This document shows positions 54,681 to 64,000 of a stretch of DNA of 64,000 nt, piece by piece (the first letter of the stretch is position 1; each line of letters starts with the position of its first letter). The position numbers and the translations under genes were made by a program. The notes under the pieces were generated by a model that saw only the letters and a program-made list of their open reading frames with translations, had not been told where the DNA came from and ran no database searches. This DNA is from Limnephilus marmoratus (Eukaryota > Arthropoda > Insecta > Trichoptera > Limnephilidae): NCBI GenBank assembly GCA_917880885.1, contig OU862916.1:47342831-47406830 (forward strand), in the 5' to 3' direction.

Positions 54681-56380
54681 CAGGGCTGGGCAGTATTTGA
54701 ATTACTTGTAATTGAAATACGTATTTGAAATACAAATACGTATTTTGTATTTGTATTTCAATTACTTCCTAACAATGTATTTTGTAATTGATATTTCAAT
54801 TACCTGCTGCTGATGTATTTTGTAATTTGTATTTCAAATATTATGGCTTCAAAATACATTTTCAAATACATTTAGCTATCTTAATAATGATAATGAAAAA
54901 TAAACTGACATAGTAATACATAGACTAAAAACGCTTTAATCTTGTACTATTGTCCTATTGTCCTGTGCTAGCATTCTTACTAATGATTATTTGTAGTTCT
55001 CTTATCATTGCTTTATAATGTACTGTACATTTTTTTTTATTGTCCTGTGCTGTAATAGCGATGTTATTGAACATTTTGTATTATATTATATTATACTTGT
55101 CATAGCTTTGTATTGTACATTTTTGTATCATAGTGTTAGATCAAGCACTGTAGGAATAATTTGACTGAATACTAGATTATTTTTAAGTTAATTACTGTAG
55201 AGCGCTCTTGAAGTGAAATAACACAAAACTGCGCTATACAAATGTCATTTATGTATATATAAATGAATCCTTGTTTCCCTTGGTCACGCCATAACTTCAG
55301 AACGACATTATCTATTTTTTTTTAAGTTTTCTAATACCTACTTTGTAGAAGGTTCTTACGGAAAGAAAAATTATGAAAATTACGCAGAAATTTGGATAAT
55401 TTCAGAAAAAATAACGGCTTTTTTAACTTCGCACGTTTGATGAAATTGAATTTAGCAGGCAGCTGTTTTTTTTGTAATCAAAGAATTGTCTATGGATTTG
55501 TTAAATTATAGATATTTTAAATAGGTACCTATGTTAGGTACCAGATTTGATTGATTGTTCTTATAATATACAAAAATTAATATTTGTAATATGTGAAAAA
55601 TGAAAATTTGAAAAAAAATTTAATAGCTGGCACGCGAGTTGTTTGAAAACTGAATGTACTGGAACTGAATATATCGAACGCGGGAGGGGGGTTGGCGGGA
55701 GAAACAATTTATTTCTTTGAAAGTGGCATTGCAACACATGCCGGAAAACAGCTAGTGTTATTATAATAATAATTATTATTATATAACACCTACATAAGTC
55801 CTACACCAAAAGAGACGTGCAAAAATTGACCAACCATATTGTTCAAAAGACACATCTCGTCTCCGCTCCACTTGTAAAGTTTTGTGTTATTATTCATCTA
55901 ATAAAGATGTTAATAATAATAATGTTAATACCACAAAAGTTTTAATAAAGTTTTGTGGTATTATTCATCTAAATAAAAGTATTTTATTAGATGATAATAT
56001 AATATAACGCTCCATTTAAAGTATTCACAAAACTTTAAATGGAGCGGAGACGAGATGTGTCTTCCGAGCAATATGATTGGTCAATTTTTGCACGTCTCTG
56101 TTTCACTCTGCTCAGCTTTGCTTCTTTGGAAACGCACCCTTAGATAATAGGGCACTCACGAAAATTTATTATAACTAAAGGTTCTACCAAAATCAAATGT
56201 ATTTTGTAATTTGAATTTTGTATTTTAAATTAAAAAATGGTGAAAATACTGTATTATGTATTTTGTATTTCAAATACACGACTTGAAAGTATTTTGTATT
56301 TCGTATTTTAAATACATGCGAAAAAGTATTTTGTAATTTGTATTTTAATTACAGCAAAGCATGTATTTTGCCCAGCCCTG
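54681..56380. mobile_element. hAT-type non-autonomous element (1.7 kb)
   Basis: Termini CAGGGCTGGGCAGTATTTG and CAGGGCTGGGCAAAATACATG (inverted) with a perfect 8-bp duplication TAAGTAAT (54673-54680, 56381-56388). The subterminal parts are made of repeated TATTTGAAATACAAATAC-like motifs. No transposase is visible. A palindromic MITE lies inside. Confidence 0.92.
55811..56099. repeat. Palindromic MITE inside the hAT element
   Basis: Arms AGAGACGTGCAAAAATTGAC and further to CTCCGCTCCA, and their inverse, about 70-75 bp each, with AT-rich centre containing repeated TTTTGTG(T/G)TATTATTCATCT. Confidence 0.8.
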
Positions 56381-56388
56381 TAAGTAAT

Positions 56389-56879
56389 CATAACTAATGT
56401 AATTGGTAATTCTGTTCACAGAGACAAGATTAAGATAAGACGAATTAAATTTCGTCAGAAGTAAATTTGAGTACTTAGTACGTTTTGTATCGCGAAGGTG
56501 AAAGGTACATAATATAATTATTATCAAACATAATATATTACGTGAAACTATTTGTTGTAAAGGAAGTAGGTATTCTTAAATAGGAAAAGGTAAGTTTTAA
56601 TTAGATTATATTTTATTACTATGGTAATCTTAGGGATTTTGAACTAAGTATGCTATTTTAATTAATGGATAATTTTTGCTTTAATTAATCTGTTTTGTGA
56701 TCCATTTTATTTTTATCGACAATCTAAAATGGATATCTCACCGTATGAGGTGTTATTGAATTTTTTTAGTTTTTTTATTTTTTTTATTTTTATTCCAGTT
56801 AAAAGAAAGTTACGTTTTCACTCATTTAACTAGAAATAATTGAACATATTAAAATAAATATATTAAAATAATACAGCGC
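56389..56879. other. Intergenic AT-rich, nothing recognised
   Basis: No coding or repeat signal recognised. Confidence 0.4.
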
Positions 56880-57375
56880 TAATCTATTTCATTATATTGT
56901 TTATCAAGAATAAATATTAATAATTTTTTTTACTTTATCCAGCTTTTTTTCGTTTTTAATGTCATTTGGGAGGCAATTATATAAGTTGCCCCCCCCCCGT
57001 AACCAATGGATTGTTTACTTAGTTAGTTTGGATGGTGTTTAAATGCATGTTATCGTGTAAAGTGTTTGTGTACTTGGGACGTTTTAATGAATGATGTGTT
57101 TGTGTGTACGAGTTAATTGTTTATTTTGTATATAAGGAGACATGTATTGTATTCATGTAGTTTTCTTAATGTTAATAATTTTGTTTCCATATATAATTTT
57201 TTCGTGGATGTTCTGGGCTTGTAGTTAAATGGTTTTTTGATTACCTTCTTTTGTAATAGATACCTGTAATTCATTTATGTATGTTTCAAATGCGTTTCCC
57301 CAAATTTCAATCAAATAATTTAAATGTGAGTGTACTAGACTATAATATAAACCTTTTTTAATTTATTTGGCAACA
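56880..57375 (-). pseudogene. LINE RT C-terminus, decayed
   Basis: The minus strand reads 'GLYYSLVHSHLNYLIEIWG' and 'AFETYINELQ', then across frameshifts pieces ending 'LYNCLPNDIKNEKKLDKVKK'. These are the standard last blocks of Jockey/CR1-type ORF2. Its upstream part is probably the fragment at 58545-58840, separated by later insertions. Confidence 0.78.
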
Positions 57376-57427
57376 GATATGATAGCCGGCTAAATACGCT
57401 AATTAAGGAAAATCATTATTATATGCT

Positions 57428-57965
57428 ACGACTCCAGATACTAATATCTACAGCCTGTATATCGGACGAATATCTGCAGCTCATATGTTGAACTAATATC
57501 TACGAACTTCAGAGTGTTGACTAATATCTACAGAGCTAAGAATATCTATGACCGTCCTAGTGTTGTTGACTAATATCTACAGAGCGTAGGTTGAACTAAT
57601 ATCTACAGAGCGTAGGTTGGACTAATCAGCTAAATGTGTCCAATAGTCCGATATTAGGGATTTTTACATACATACTTACATAAATTAAGTTTTTTAAACT
57701 GCATACTCAATATTACGTTATTCCAATATGCTATACATAATTGCAAATCCAACCTCTGCCAGTGCTGTAGATATTCATCAACACTTTGGTTCTCATAGAT
57801 ATTAGTCAGCAGTTTGAGCTGTAGATATTGGTCAACACTTTGGTTCTCATAGATATTAGTCAACAGTTTGAGCTGTAGATATTCGTCAATACTTTGGTTC
57901 TCGTAGATATTAGTTCGATTTTTTCAGTATTTGGAATTCCTGTAGATATTAGTAGACGCCTCCTA
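57428..57965. repeat. Opposed arrays of an ACTAATATCTACAG / CTGTAGATATTAGT motif
   Basis: 57430-57640 has about seven plus-oriented motifs (ACTAATATCTACAGAGCGTA type). 57765-57960 has inverse motifs in ~53-bp units (GTAGATATT...CAACACTTTGGTTCTCATAG) repeated three times. The two arrays face each other across ~120 bp. Confidence 0.85.
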
Positions 57966-57984
57966 TGCTACGCTTACATTACTG

Positions 57985-58535
57985 TACAGGGCCCGCAGAT
58001 ACTTTAATAGTACACAACTGCTAACCCTGTCCAAATTGGTCTGGTCTGGAGCTCCAAAATACTTTAAAAAAACCTTGAATCTGTGCAGAAACGGGCGGTC
58101 CGTTTGATAGATTCTCCCATCTTAACAGACGGACTGCAATCTTTAGAGCATAGGCGTCAGGTGGGAATGCTGTCCTTGTTCTACCGGTTTTACAATGGAA
58201 GATGCTCTGAGGAACTAGCGTCATTGATCCCCTCGGCACCAGTGCATAGTCGGGAAACACGCCAAACACGCGCCCAACATTTTTACACGGTTGACATTAG
58301 TCACATAAGAACGGGTCGTTTCTATGACTCGTTCTTGAGTTCAACGGCTCGGCTGTGGAACGATTTTCCGGCCTCTGTGTTTCCTCCCTCCTACAACATG
58401 GGTCTCTTCAAGACCCATGTTCACTCCATCCTTTCCTCAAAAAGACCCTCCACACAGCATCTTCAAAGATGACATAGGCCCTGAGGGAAATTATTTTCCT
58501 CAGGGACTCCTGTGTGGAGTTAATGTAAAGAAATT
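57985..58535 (+). pseudogene. CR1/Jockey-like LINE, 5'-truncated copy
   Basis: From 58083 one open frame of 129 codons gives 'QKRAVRLIDSPILTDGLQSL', 'HRRQVGMLSLFYRFYN' and 'FLSSTARLWNDFPASV', stopping at 58472. The preceding 100 bp contains the upstream coding part in another frame. The 3' UTR contains CACACAGCATCTTCAAAGAT and ends at TAATGTAAAG. It is the best preserved of three copies in the window. Confidence 0.88.
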
Positions 58536-58544
58536 TAATTTAAA

Positions 58545-58840
58545 TTATTTATTAAATTTAAATCTATTTGTATTAAGTTTAAATGTCAAATGCTGATCAA
58601 TGCAGAGCCTAAGATATTTTTCCTGGATCAGGATTTGCAGGTCGTTGTTTTCAATTTTTAAGGGTACATGAGGAGGAATTATTTTACGGGTTGAATTTAA
58701 GATCATACATCCTGTTTTTTTAACATTCATTGTTAAAATATTTGATTGGAGCCAACTACTGTTGATTTTTTCTAGGTCTGTTTGTGATGTTAGTTGATTA
58801 AGTCAAAAACTTAATTAAGTCATTTTTAATCTATTGCCTT
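58545..58840 (-). pseudogene. LINE RT fragment
   Basis: The minus strand gives 'QTDLEKINSSWLQSNIL', 'TMNVKKTGCMILNSTRK' and 'YLRLCIDQHLTF', the RT region just after the catalytic box. It aligns in order with the fragment at 56880-57375. Confidence 0.72.
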
Positions 58841-58841
58841 C

Positions 58842-59274
58842 AAGGTTAAACGTCACGTACGTTATAATCTACGCATTCACAGATAGCGCCAATTAAATAA
58901 TTTTCGGTTTTTAATACTTTTTGCACGTCACGCTTTAAAATATTAAGGTAAATTAATTGTTTGCGCCCGTACATATTTATTATGAATATAAATAAATAGT
59001 TTTGTCCATAAACAAACCAAAATCTTTCAAGAAATGCTGAAAAATTCAATTTTGTATCGGTGACTCAATCCAATATTGTATTTTTCAGGCTTTCTTGAAA
59101 GATTTGGGTTTGTTTATGGATAAAACTATTTATTTTTATTCATAATAAATATGTACGGGCGCAAACAATTAATTTACCTTAATATTTTAAAGCGTAATGT
59201 GCAAAAAGTATTAAAAACCTAAAATTATTTAATTGGCGCCATCTGTGAATGCGTAGATTATGACGTTTAACCTT
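58842..59274. mobile_element. Large palindromic MITE (433 bp)
   Basis: Arms of about 195 bp (AAGGTTAAACGTCA... and inverse) surround a ~45-bp centre near 59042-59085. Small differences between arms show some age. No clear target duplication. Confidence 0.8.
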
Positions 59275-59394
59275 AATAAAGCAATAATTATTTTACATTT
59301 TTATAATAGCTAAATAATTTTTTTGGTTCTTCTTGTAAATATATTTTTTGATCTGTTAGTGTATTTAGTAATTGTAACAGACGTATCAAGCCTT

Positions 59395-59680
59395 TACAAG
59401 ACTGTAAAATAAGGGGCACCGGTCTTGTGCACGCCTTCCACTAGCTCACGCTGATGATGGTGATATTTGTTGGCTGGCCTCCCTACATCCAGTGGTATGG
59501 CCCTGGATGCGCCTCGTTTCTGCCTGAGCGGTGCCTTGCAGTGCCCAAAGTCAGGGCCGACTGCAGCGGTAGGCACCGGGTTCGCGTTCAGGCAGAACTT
59601 CGGCAGGAGGCAGCAGCTGGCAGCAGGTCGCAGACTTCCAGAGGTAGGTGTCTGGACCACTTGTAGAGTAAATAAAAGAC
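59395..59680. other. GC-rich island of unknown nature
   Basis: This ~285-bp stretch is far richer in G and C than its surroundings (GGGCCGACTGCAGCGGTAGG). Open frames exist on both strands, but none shows a domain. It could be a repeat or an isolated exon; I cannot tell. Confidence 0.35.
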
Positions 59681-59803
59681 TTGTTTGAATGTTGAAGAAT
59701 AACTTATGTGAAGTACTGGCATACAGAGCTCCGGGCCAAATAAGGCCCCTTTCTCTTTCATCATGAAGTTATAATTTAAAAATTATGTTTGTAGAATATA
59801 AAG

Positions 59804-59806
<3 letters not shown>

Positions 59807-59835
<29 letters not shown>

Positions 59836-59850
59836 GTTTTTTTTGTTAAT
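59807..59850 (-). other. Poly(A) tail of the Jockey LINE
   Basis: A run of T on the plus strand immediately beyond the ORF2 stop is the element's A-tail on the minus strand; almost no 3' UTR separates them. Confidence 0.85.
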
Positions 59851-59852
59851 AA

Positions 59853-62702
59853 TTATTTGCAAGGGGGAGACATGGCTGCAATAGGGGGGGGGGGATCTTT
59901 ACGGAGGATTTGTTTGGGTTTTTTGTGCTTGGAGGTTTCGTTTACGTCGTATCGGGTGAGGCAGTTGATAGACGGGTTTGCATGGGTGGGGATTCCTGCA
60001 TAGAACGATTCCGCGAGACTTAAGATGTGGTTTTTTAATAATGGGACTTCTGAGTCTTTGTGGAGTTGGGACACTCTCAACCACTTGGGAGCGCCCAGGG
60101 CAGTGCGAATTACTTTGTTTTGGAAGATTTGGAGTTTTTTCATATGGGAAGCTGCGGCGTTTGCCCAGATGGGACTTGCGTAGGTGAGTTTGGGTCTTAT
60201 GGTTGTTTTATAAATGAGGAGTTTATTTTTAATTGAAAGATGTTTATTTCTTTTGCATATCATGGGGTAGAGGCCTGAGTAGGTTTTTGAGGCTGCGGCT
60301 AGGGTTTCGTTTATATGTTTTTTCCAGGTGAGTTGACTGTCTAGGGTAACGCCGAGGTATTTAATGGATTTTACCCAGGGGACGTTTTCTCCGAATAGCT
60401 GGATGTTGGGGGGCCTTCGGATGGAGGTTTTTTTTGAAAAGACGCAGGCTGCGCTTTTAGAAGGGTTGATGCTTATGCGCCATTCTTTGAAGAAGACTTC
60501 GCATTTTGTGGCGTGGGATTGAACTTTACGGGTGGCGGTTTTGGGGCTCACTGATGTTGACATGATTTCGGTGTCATCTGCGAATTTACCTATTTTTGTG
60601 CGATGGTTTTGGGTGCCGGGGCGGGGGATATCGCTTAGGTAGATATTAAAGAGGGCTGGTGAGAGAATGGATCCCTGAGGGACTCCAGCTCTGAGAGGTC
60701 TGATGGTTGAAAAAATTCCGTCGAGTTTAATTCTGAATTTACGGTCTTTGAGGAAGTGACCTATGAGTTGGATCATTGGGAGGGGGATCCCTAGGAGGAA
60801 CATTTTATAAATGAGTCCATAGTGCCAGACTTTGTCGAAAGCTTTCTGGACGTCTAGGGAGAGGACTACCGTGCATTGGTTGTAGTTGAAGGCGTTTGTG
60901 ATTTCTTCAACCACCCGCAAAAGTTGATGAAGAGTAGAGTGGCCCGATCGAAAGCCGTGTTGGAAGTCGGGGATGAGTTGGAGGTCGTCAACTATTTTTT
61001 TAAGTCTGGCGAGGATGAGTTTTTCTAGGATTTTGCCTGTGCAGGGAAGTAGGCTGATTGGTCGGTGGTTTTGGGCCTGAAGGGGGTCTTTGCCGGGTTT
61101 GGGGATGAGAATGACGTCAGCAATTTTGTAGTCTTTGGGGAAAATTCGGAGTCTGAAGGAAGCGTTGCTGATGGCTGTGAGGGCGCAGATGCCTTTTGGG
61201 GGGAGGCATTTTAGAATTTTATTTGAGATGGAGTCGGGTCCTGGGGATTTTTTGGTGATGAGTGTTTTAATAATTTTAGTGATTTCCTGAGGGGTTGTGA
61301 ATGGGATTTGGTCGTCGGTGGGGGTTTCACTCATGAGGGATGAGGCTTTTGCTTCTACAGTAGCAACGAATTGGGGGTTGTCGTAGGTCGTGGTCGGGGA
61401 GAATTGTTCTTCGAGGCTGTCGGCAAAAGTCTCGGCTTTGTCACGGGAGGAATAGACTGTGCCTTTTGGGCCCGTAAGGGGACATATTCTGGTTGGGGGT
61501 TTTCTAAGGGTTTTGGAGAGTTTCCAATAGGCGGATTTGTCGTCTTCGAGAGTGGAGATGAAGTCATGCCACTGCTCGTCTCTGTATCTTTGGAGATCGA
61601 CTTTGACTTGGTGGGCGAGTCGGTTCATGCGAATGCGGTCGATCGGGTTTGAGAATCTTTGCCATTCTTTTCGGGCGGAGTTTTTTTCTCTTATGAGTTC
61701 TTTTAATTCTGCGGGTAGGTCGGGTCTATGTTTGTCGTTTGCGATTTCTATGGTGGCAAGATTTACTGCGGATTTAACATCTTCGGAAAAATTTTTGGTG
61801 GCTAGGTTTAGGCTTTCTTCGTCGGTGATAGAGGTTTGGATTCTTACTGATTCTAATAGTTTGGGAAGTTTTTGCCATAAGATTTTCTTGCGAGTGGTTT
61901 GATGAAACGGTACTGAAGGTATTGAGCCGTCCGAGAGAAACAAGAGAACGGGGTCGTGGTCGGAGGAAAGTTTTTTTACTGGTTGGAGGGTGTGAAGGAG
62001 GGGGCAGTTTTTCATAATGATTATGTCGATGACGTCTGGGTTGAAGTTACCTTGTTTTGGAAACAGAGTAGGTATGTCGGGGGCGTTTACTATAAGAGAT
62101 TTTTCGGCTACGTAGTTGGCTAGAAAACTTCCTTTTCGGTTGGTTTTTATGCTATTCCATGAGTTATGTTTCGCATTTAGGTCGCCCGCTATTATTGTGG
62201 GAAGGGGGTCGGCTAGAAGGATGTCGAGTTCAGGGGTGGTGAATAATCTTTTGGGGGGGCTATAGGCTGAGATGAGTTTGAGGGGGCCGTTATTCAATGT
62301 GTTGATGACTATTGCGGTGGTTTCGATGTTTTCTGACGTGGGGCAATTTACGAAACAGTGGTCTATGGAGTATTTTACGATGATGGCGGTGCCACCGCCC
62401 CTGGAATGGGTGCGGTCGGTGCGGTAGGTGATGTAATTCGGGAATTTAAGATTTACACTGGGTTTTAACCAGGTTTCATTAATGAGGAGAACGTCGAGGT
62501 TGTAATCCAACAGGAATTGATGAATTTCCCCTCGGAAATCTTTTACTTTGCCGTCTGCATTCCAATACGCAGCTTGGAGGTTAGATGGTTTGCGAGTTTG
62601 TCTTGACATTATGAATGGTTTTGTTAGATGTAGGAGAGAGAGTGGAAAGAGATTGAGTGGTTGGTTATTGTTGGTGAATTGAGTCGAGGAGAATTTGAAC
62701 AT
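59853..62702 (-). CDS. Jockey-type LINE ORF2: endonuclease and reverse transcriptase, 949 aa
   Basis: An intact frame. The APE endonuclease has 'YWNADG' (46-51), 'NETWLKP' (75-81), 'GDLNAKHNSW' (173-182) and 'SSDHDPVLL' (246-254). The RT has 'SPGPDSIS' (486-493), 'NHRPISLLP' (545-553), the palm aspartate in 'LDVQKAFDKVW' (616-626), 'GVPQGSILSP' (673-682) and catalytic 'FADD' (707-710). It nicks the target and copies the element's RNA in place. ATG at 62702 is possible, but ATG 62609 ('MSRQTRKPSN') just before the endonuclease is the more likely start. No stops or frameshifts, so this copy could be recent. Confidence 0.95.
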   Translation of the reverse strand: MFKFSSTQFTNNNQPLNLFPLSLLHLTKPFIMSRQTRKPSNLQAAYWNADGKVKDFRGEIHQFLLDYNLDVLLINETWLKPSVNLKFPNYITYRTDRTHSRGGGTAIIVKYSIDHCFVNCPTSENIETTAIVINTLNNGPLKLISAYSPPKRLFTTPELDILLADPLPTIIAGDLNAKHNSWNSIKTNRKGSFLANYVAEKSLIVNAPDIPTLFPKQGNFNPDVIDIIIMKNCPLLHTLQPVKKLSSDHDPVLLFLSDGSIPSVPFHQTTRKKILWQKLPKLLESVRIQTSITDEESLNLATKNFSEDVKSAVNLATIEIANDKHRPDLPAELKELIREKNSARKEWQRFSNPIDRIRMNRLAHQVKVDLQRYRDEQWHDFISTLEDDKSAYWKLSKTLRKPPTRICPLTGPKGTVYSSRDKAETFADSLEEQFSPTTTYDNPQFVATVEAKASSLMSETPTDDQIPFTTPQEITKIIKTLITKKSPGPDSISNKILKCLPPKGICALTAISNASFRLRIFPKDYKIADVILIPKPGKDPLQAQNHRPISLLPCTGKILEKLILARLKKIVDDLQLIPDFQHGFRSGHSTLHQLLRVVEEITNAFNYNQCTVVLSLDVQKAFDKVWHYGLIYKMFLLGIPLPMIQLIGHFLKDRKFRIKLDGIFSTIRPLRAGVPQGSILSPALFNIYLSDIPRPGTQNHRTKIGKFADDTEIMSTSVSPKTATRKVQSHATKCEVFFKEWRISINPSKSAACVFSKKTSIRRPPNIQLFGENVPWVKSIKYLGVTLDSQLTWKKHINETLAAASKTYSGLYPMICKRNKHLSIKNKLLIYKTTIRPKLTYASPIWANAAASHMKKLQIFQNKVIRTALGAPKWLRVSQLHKDSEVPLLKNHILSLAESFYAGIPTHANPSINCLTRYDVNETSKHKKPKQILRKDPPPPIAAMSPPCK

Positions 62703-62965
62703 TTGAGAGAAGTCGGGAATTCATCTCCAAGGATCTTGCGAGTTGCGCGGCTGCGTTTTGGAGTGCCAGAATTAGGTTGGCTGGGATGGTAGGGGGGGGG
62801 GGTGGGTAGGGGAGCGGCAGGTAGAGCTTGGGGGGTAATGGGGGGGGGGAGGGGTGGGAAGGAGGCGGAGGGGGCTGATGGGGGGAGGGGGGGGGGGAGT
62901 TGGGTGGAGGGTGTTGATGGTTGTGGTTGGGGCTCAGTGTGGGGTGGGATGGGGGGGGCGATCAA
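62624..62965 (-). pseudogene. Jockey ORF1 C-terminal part in a shifted frame
   Basis: A proline-rich frame ('PSTPSTQLPPPLPP') continues where the main ORF1 frame stops at 62934 and ends with a basic 'TPKRSRATRK' segment, overlapping the start of ORF2. The shift is at or near a G run around 62950-62957, so it may be a homopolymer slip or assembly error. Confidence 0.55.
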
Positions 62966-64000
62966 GCCGGTATTGTTGGGAATGGGGGTTTGTGGCGTTG
63001 AAGTTAGTGAAGTTTGGGTGAGGCCAGGAATTTGGTCTCTGGACCGGGTGGTGCATCAGGGGTTGAATGTACTGGGGCTGTTGGTGGGGGGTGAAGCGGA
63101 ACCGGTTAGAGAAGTTGTGGAAACGGGGGATGGGGTGTTCAGGGCAGCCTTTAAAGTTGGCTGGGTGGGGACCAGAACACAAAGCGCATTTGGCTGGAGT
63201 GTCGGGGGTTTTGGTGCAGGAGGCGGTGGTGTGATTTTCACCACACTTAACGCATCGGGGGGTGGCGTTGCAGCACGAGTGGCCATGCGACTGGCAGCGG
63301 TGGCATTGGCCTGCCGTAAGGCGTTTGCGTTGGGGTTCCACAGTGATTTTTAGGTGGAGGATCGAAGTCAACTCCGTGAATATCTTTTTGGCCGTGTCAT
63401 TTCTGGTTAGATTTACAAGCATGAGGGGAATTTCGCGGCGGGTGGGTCCAACGCGCATTCGATGGACTGAGATGACTGGATATCTGATGCCTAGGACATC
63501 GCTGATCTCCTGGCTTGTAATCTCCTCGGGGATACCCCTGAGGACGACCCTGAGGGGTTTATCCTCAGGCAGCTTGAAGGAGTGATGGTCGATATTTTTC
63601 TCCAGGAGGAGTTTGGTGATACGGTGGTGGTCACGGGGGGTTTTGGGGTGAATGGCGATGTTCTTTACCTGGTTTTTGGCAAAGAAGTCAATCCCCCTCT
63701 CTGAGAGGGATTTTTCAAGGGAGGCCCAGCCGGCTTTGGAGTGGAGCACGACTGGGGGGATCCTCTTTGAGGATACCACTACTTGGGGGGTGGAGGTGGG
63801 GATGGGGGAGCTCGGGGGGGGGGTCGGGATAGAGGTGGGGGAACCTGGGGGGGGGGGTAGGGGGGTTTTGGGGGGGAGTGGCAGGTCGGGTGGAGATAGG
63901 GGTGGTATGAAGGGTGGTGGGGGTAGCATCGGGCTGGACGGGGGAAGTGAAGAGAGGACGTTTCTTGTTGGGGGATGATGGTTTGTTGGTTTTGTGTGGG
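62934..64000 (-). CDS. Jockey-type LINE ORF1 (gag-like), open at the window edge
   Basis: RNA-binding ORF1 of the same element. A proline-rich N-terminus is followed by 'GIDFFAKNQVKNIAIHPK' and 'LRVVLRGIPEEITSQEI' (PRE_C2HC-type region), then CCHC knuckles ('CHRCQSHGHSCCN', 'CVKCGENHTTASC', 'CALCSGPHPANFKGC'). An ATG is at 63929, but the frame remains open to the edge, so the true start may lie outside. Strong C bias on the coding strand yields the proline runs. Confidence 0.88.
   Translation of the reverse strand, partial: HTKPTNHHPPTRNVLSSLPPSSPMLPPPPFIPPLSPPDLPLPPKTPLPPPPGSPTSIPTPPPSSPIPTSTPQVVVSSKRIPPVVLHSKAGWASLEKSLSERGIDFFAKNQVKNIAIHPKTPRDHHRITKLLLEKNIDHHSFKLPEDKPLRVVLRGIPEEITSQEISDVLGIRYPVISVHRMRVGPTRREIPLMLVNLTRNDTAKKIFTELTSILHLKITVEPQRKRLTAGQCHRCQSHGHSCCNATPRCVKCGENHTTASCTKTPDTPAKCALCSGPHPANFKGCPEHPIPRFHNFSNRFRFTPHQQPQYIQPLMHHPVQRPNSWPHPNFTNFNATNPHSQQYRLDRPPHPTPH

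Noticed and set aside
45730..59790. A 14-kb Maverick/Polinton-type element
   Set aside because: The paired 50-bp ends are imperfect and there is no DNA polymerase B, packaging ATPase, protease or capsid gene between them.
62802..63353. Glycine-rich plus-strand ORFs over the LINE ORF1
   Set aside because: They mirror the proline-rich minus-strand ORF1 and result from its base bias.
1..64000. tRNA, rRNA or other standard RNA genes
   Set aside because: The only tRNA-like match is the primer-binding site at 41144-41160, which is 17 bases and not a gene.

Overview
This is a 64-kb piece of an AT-rich arthropod genome, almost certainly an insect. The evidence is a spliced Tret1-type sugar transporter plus the repeat content: insect-type Jockey, RTE and CR1-like LINEs, a BEL/Pao LTR element, hAT, PIF and pogo-like DNA elements, and many MITEs. 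Codon usage, GT-AG introns and poly(A) signals are eukaryotic. A hemipteran would fit, but the sequence alone does not prove the order. There are no bacterial, organellar or CRISPR features.

Only two loci look like host genes. (1) 3018-11452 (+) is a three-exon facilitated trehalose/sugar transporter gene of 505 aa. Its exon phases fit exactly, and intron 1 (5.2 kb) is packed with MITEs. (2) 46003-51169 (-) is a three-exon gene for a 776-aa zinc-finger plus tyrosine-recombinase protein that keeps R-K-R-H-Y catalytic positions. Both introns carry transposon insertions, so this may be an old or domesticated Crypton-type recombinase. I consider it the most interesting gene here.

The rest is layered mobile DNA. 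1-2.4 kb: LINE remnant, MITE and a PIF-like element with a MADF remnant. 3.4-8.1 kb: two MITE families (A and B) with 8-bp target duplications, one inserted into the other. 8.9-9.6 kb: a hAT MITE nested in a TTA-flanked MITE. 13.4-13.8 kb: stacked palindromes. 15.4-19.8 kb: a hAT element carrying a nearly complete RTE-like LINE. 20.5-22.2 kb: two opposed copies of a LINE-tailed repeat, one with a hAT insertion. 25.5-27.3 kb: a VNTR-bearing retroelement. 27.9-29.3 kb: a CR1/Jockey-like LINE containing a palindromic element whose tip resembles a hammerhead ribozyme. 31.1-32.8 kb: a hAT-like element with internal repeats. 33.7-42.4 kb: an apparently very young BEL/Pao element (LTRs look identical) inside a pogo-like MITE. 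48.4-50.3 kb: a hAT inside the recombinase gene. 54.3-56.4 kb: a duplicated segment and a hAT. 56.9-59.3 kb: nested LINE fragments, arrays of an AGATATTAGT motif and a large palindromic MITE. 59.8-64.0 kb: a Jockey-type LINE with an intact ORF2 and a G-rich ORF1 that runs off the window.

Most calls rest on motif recognition and on target duplications and exon phases read directly from the sequence. No database search was run.
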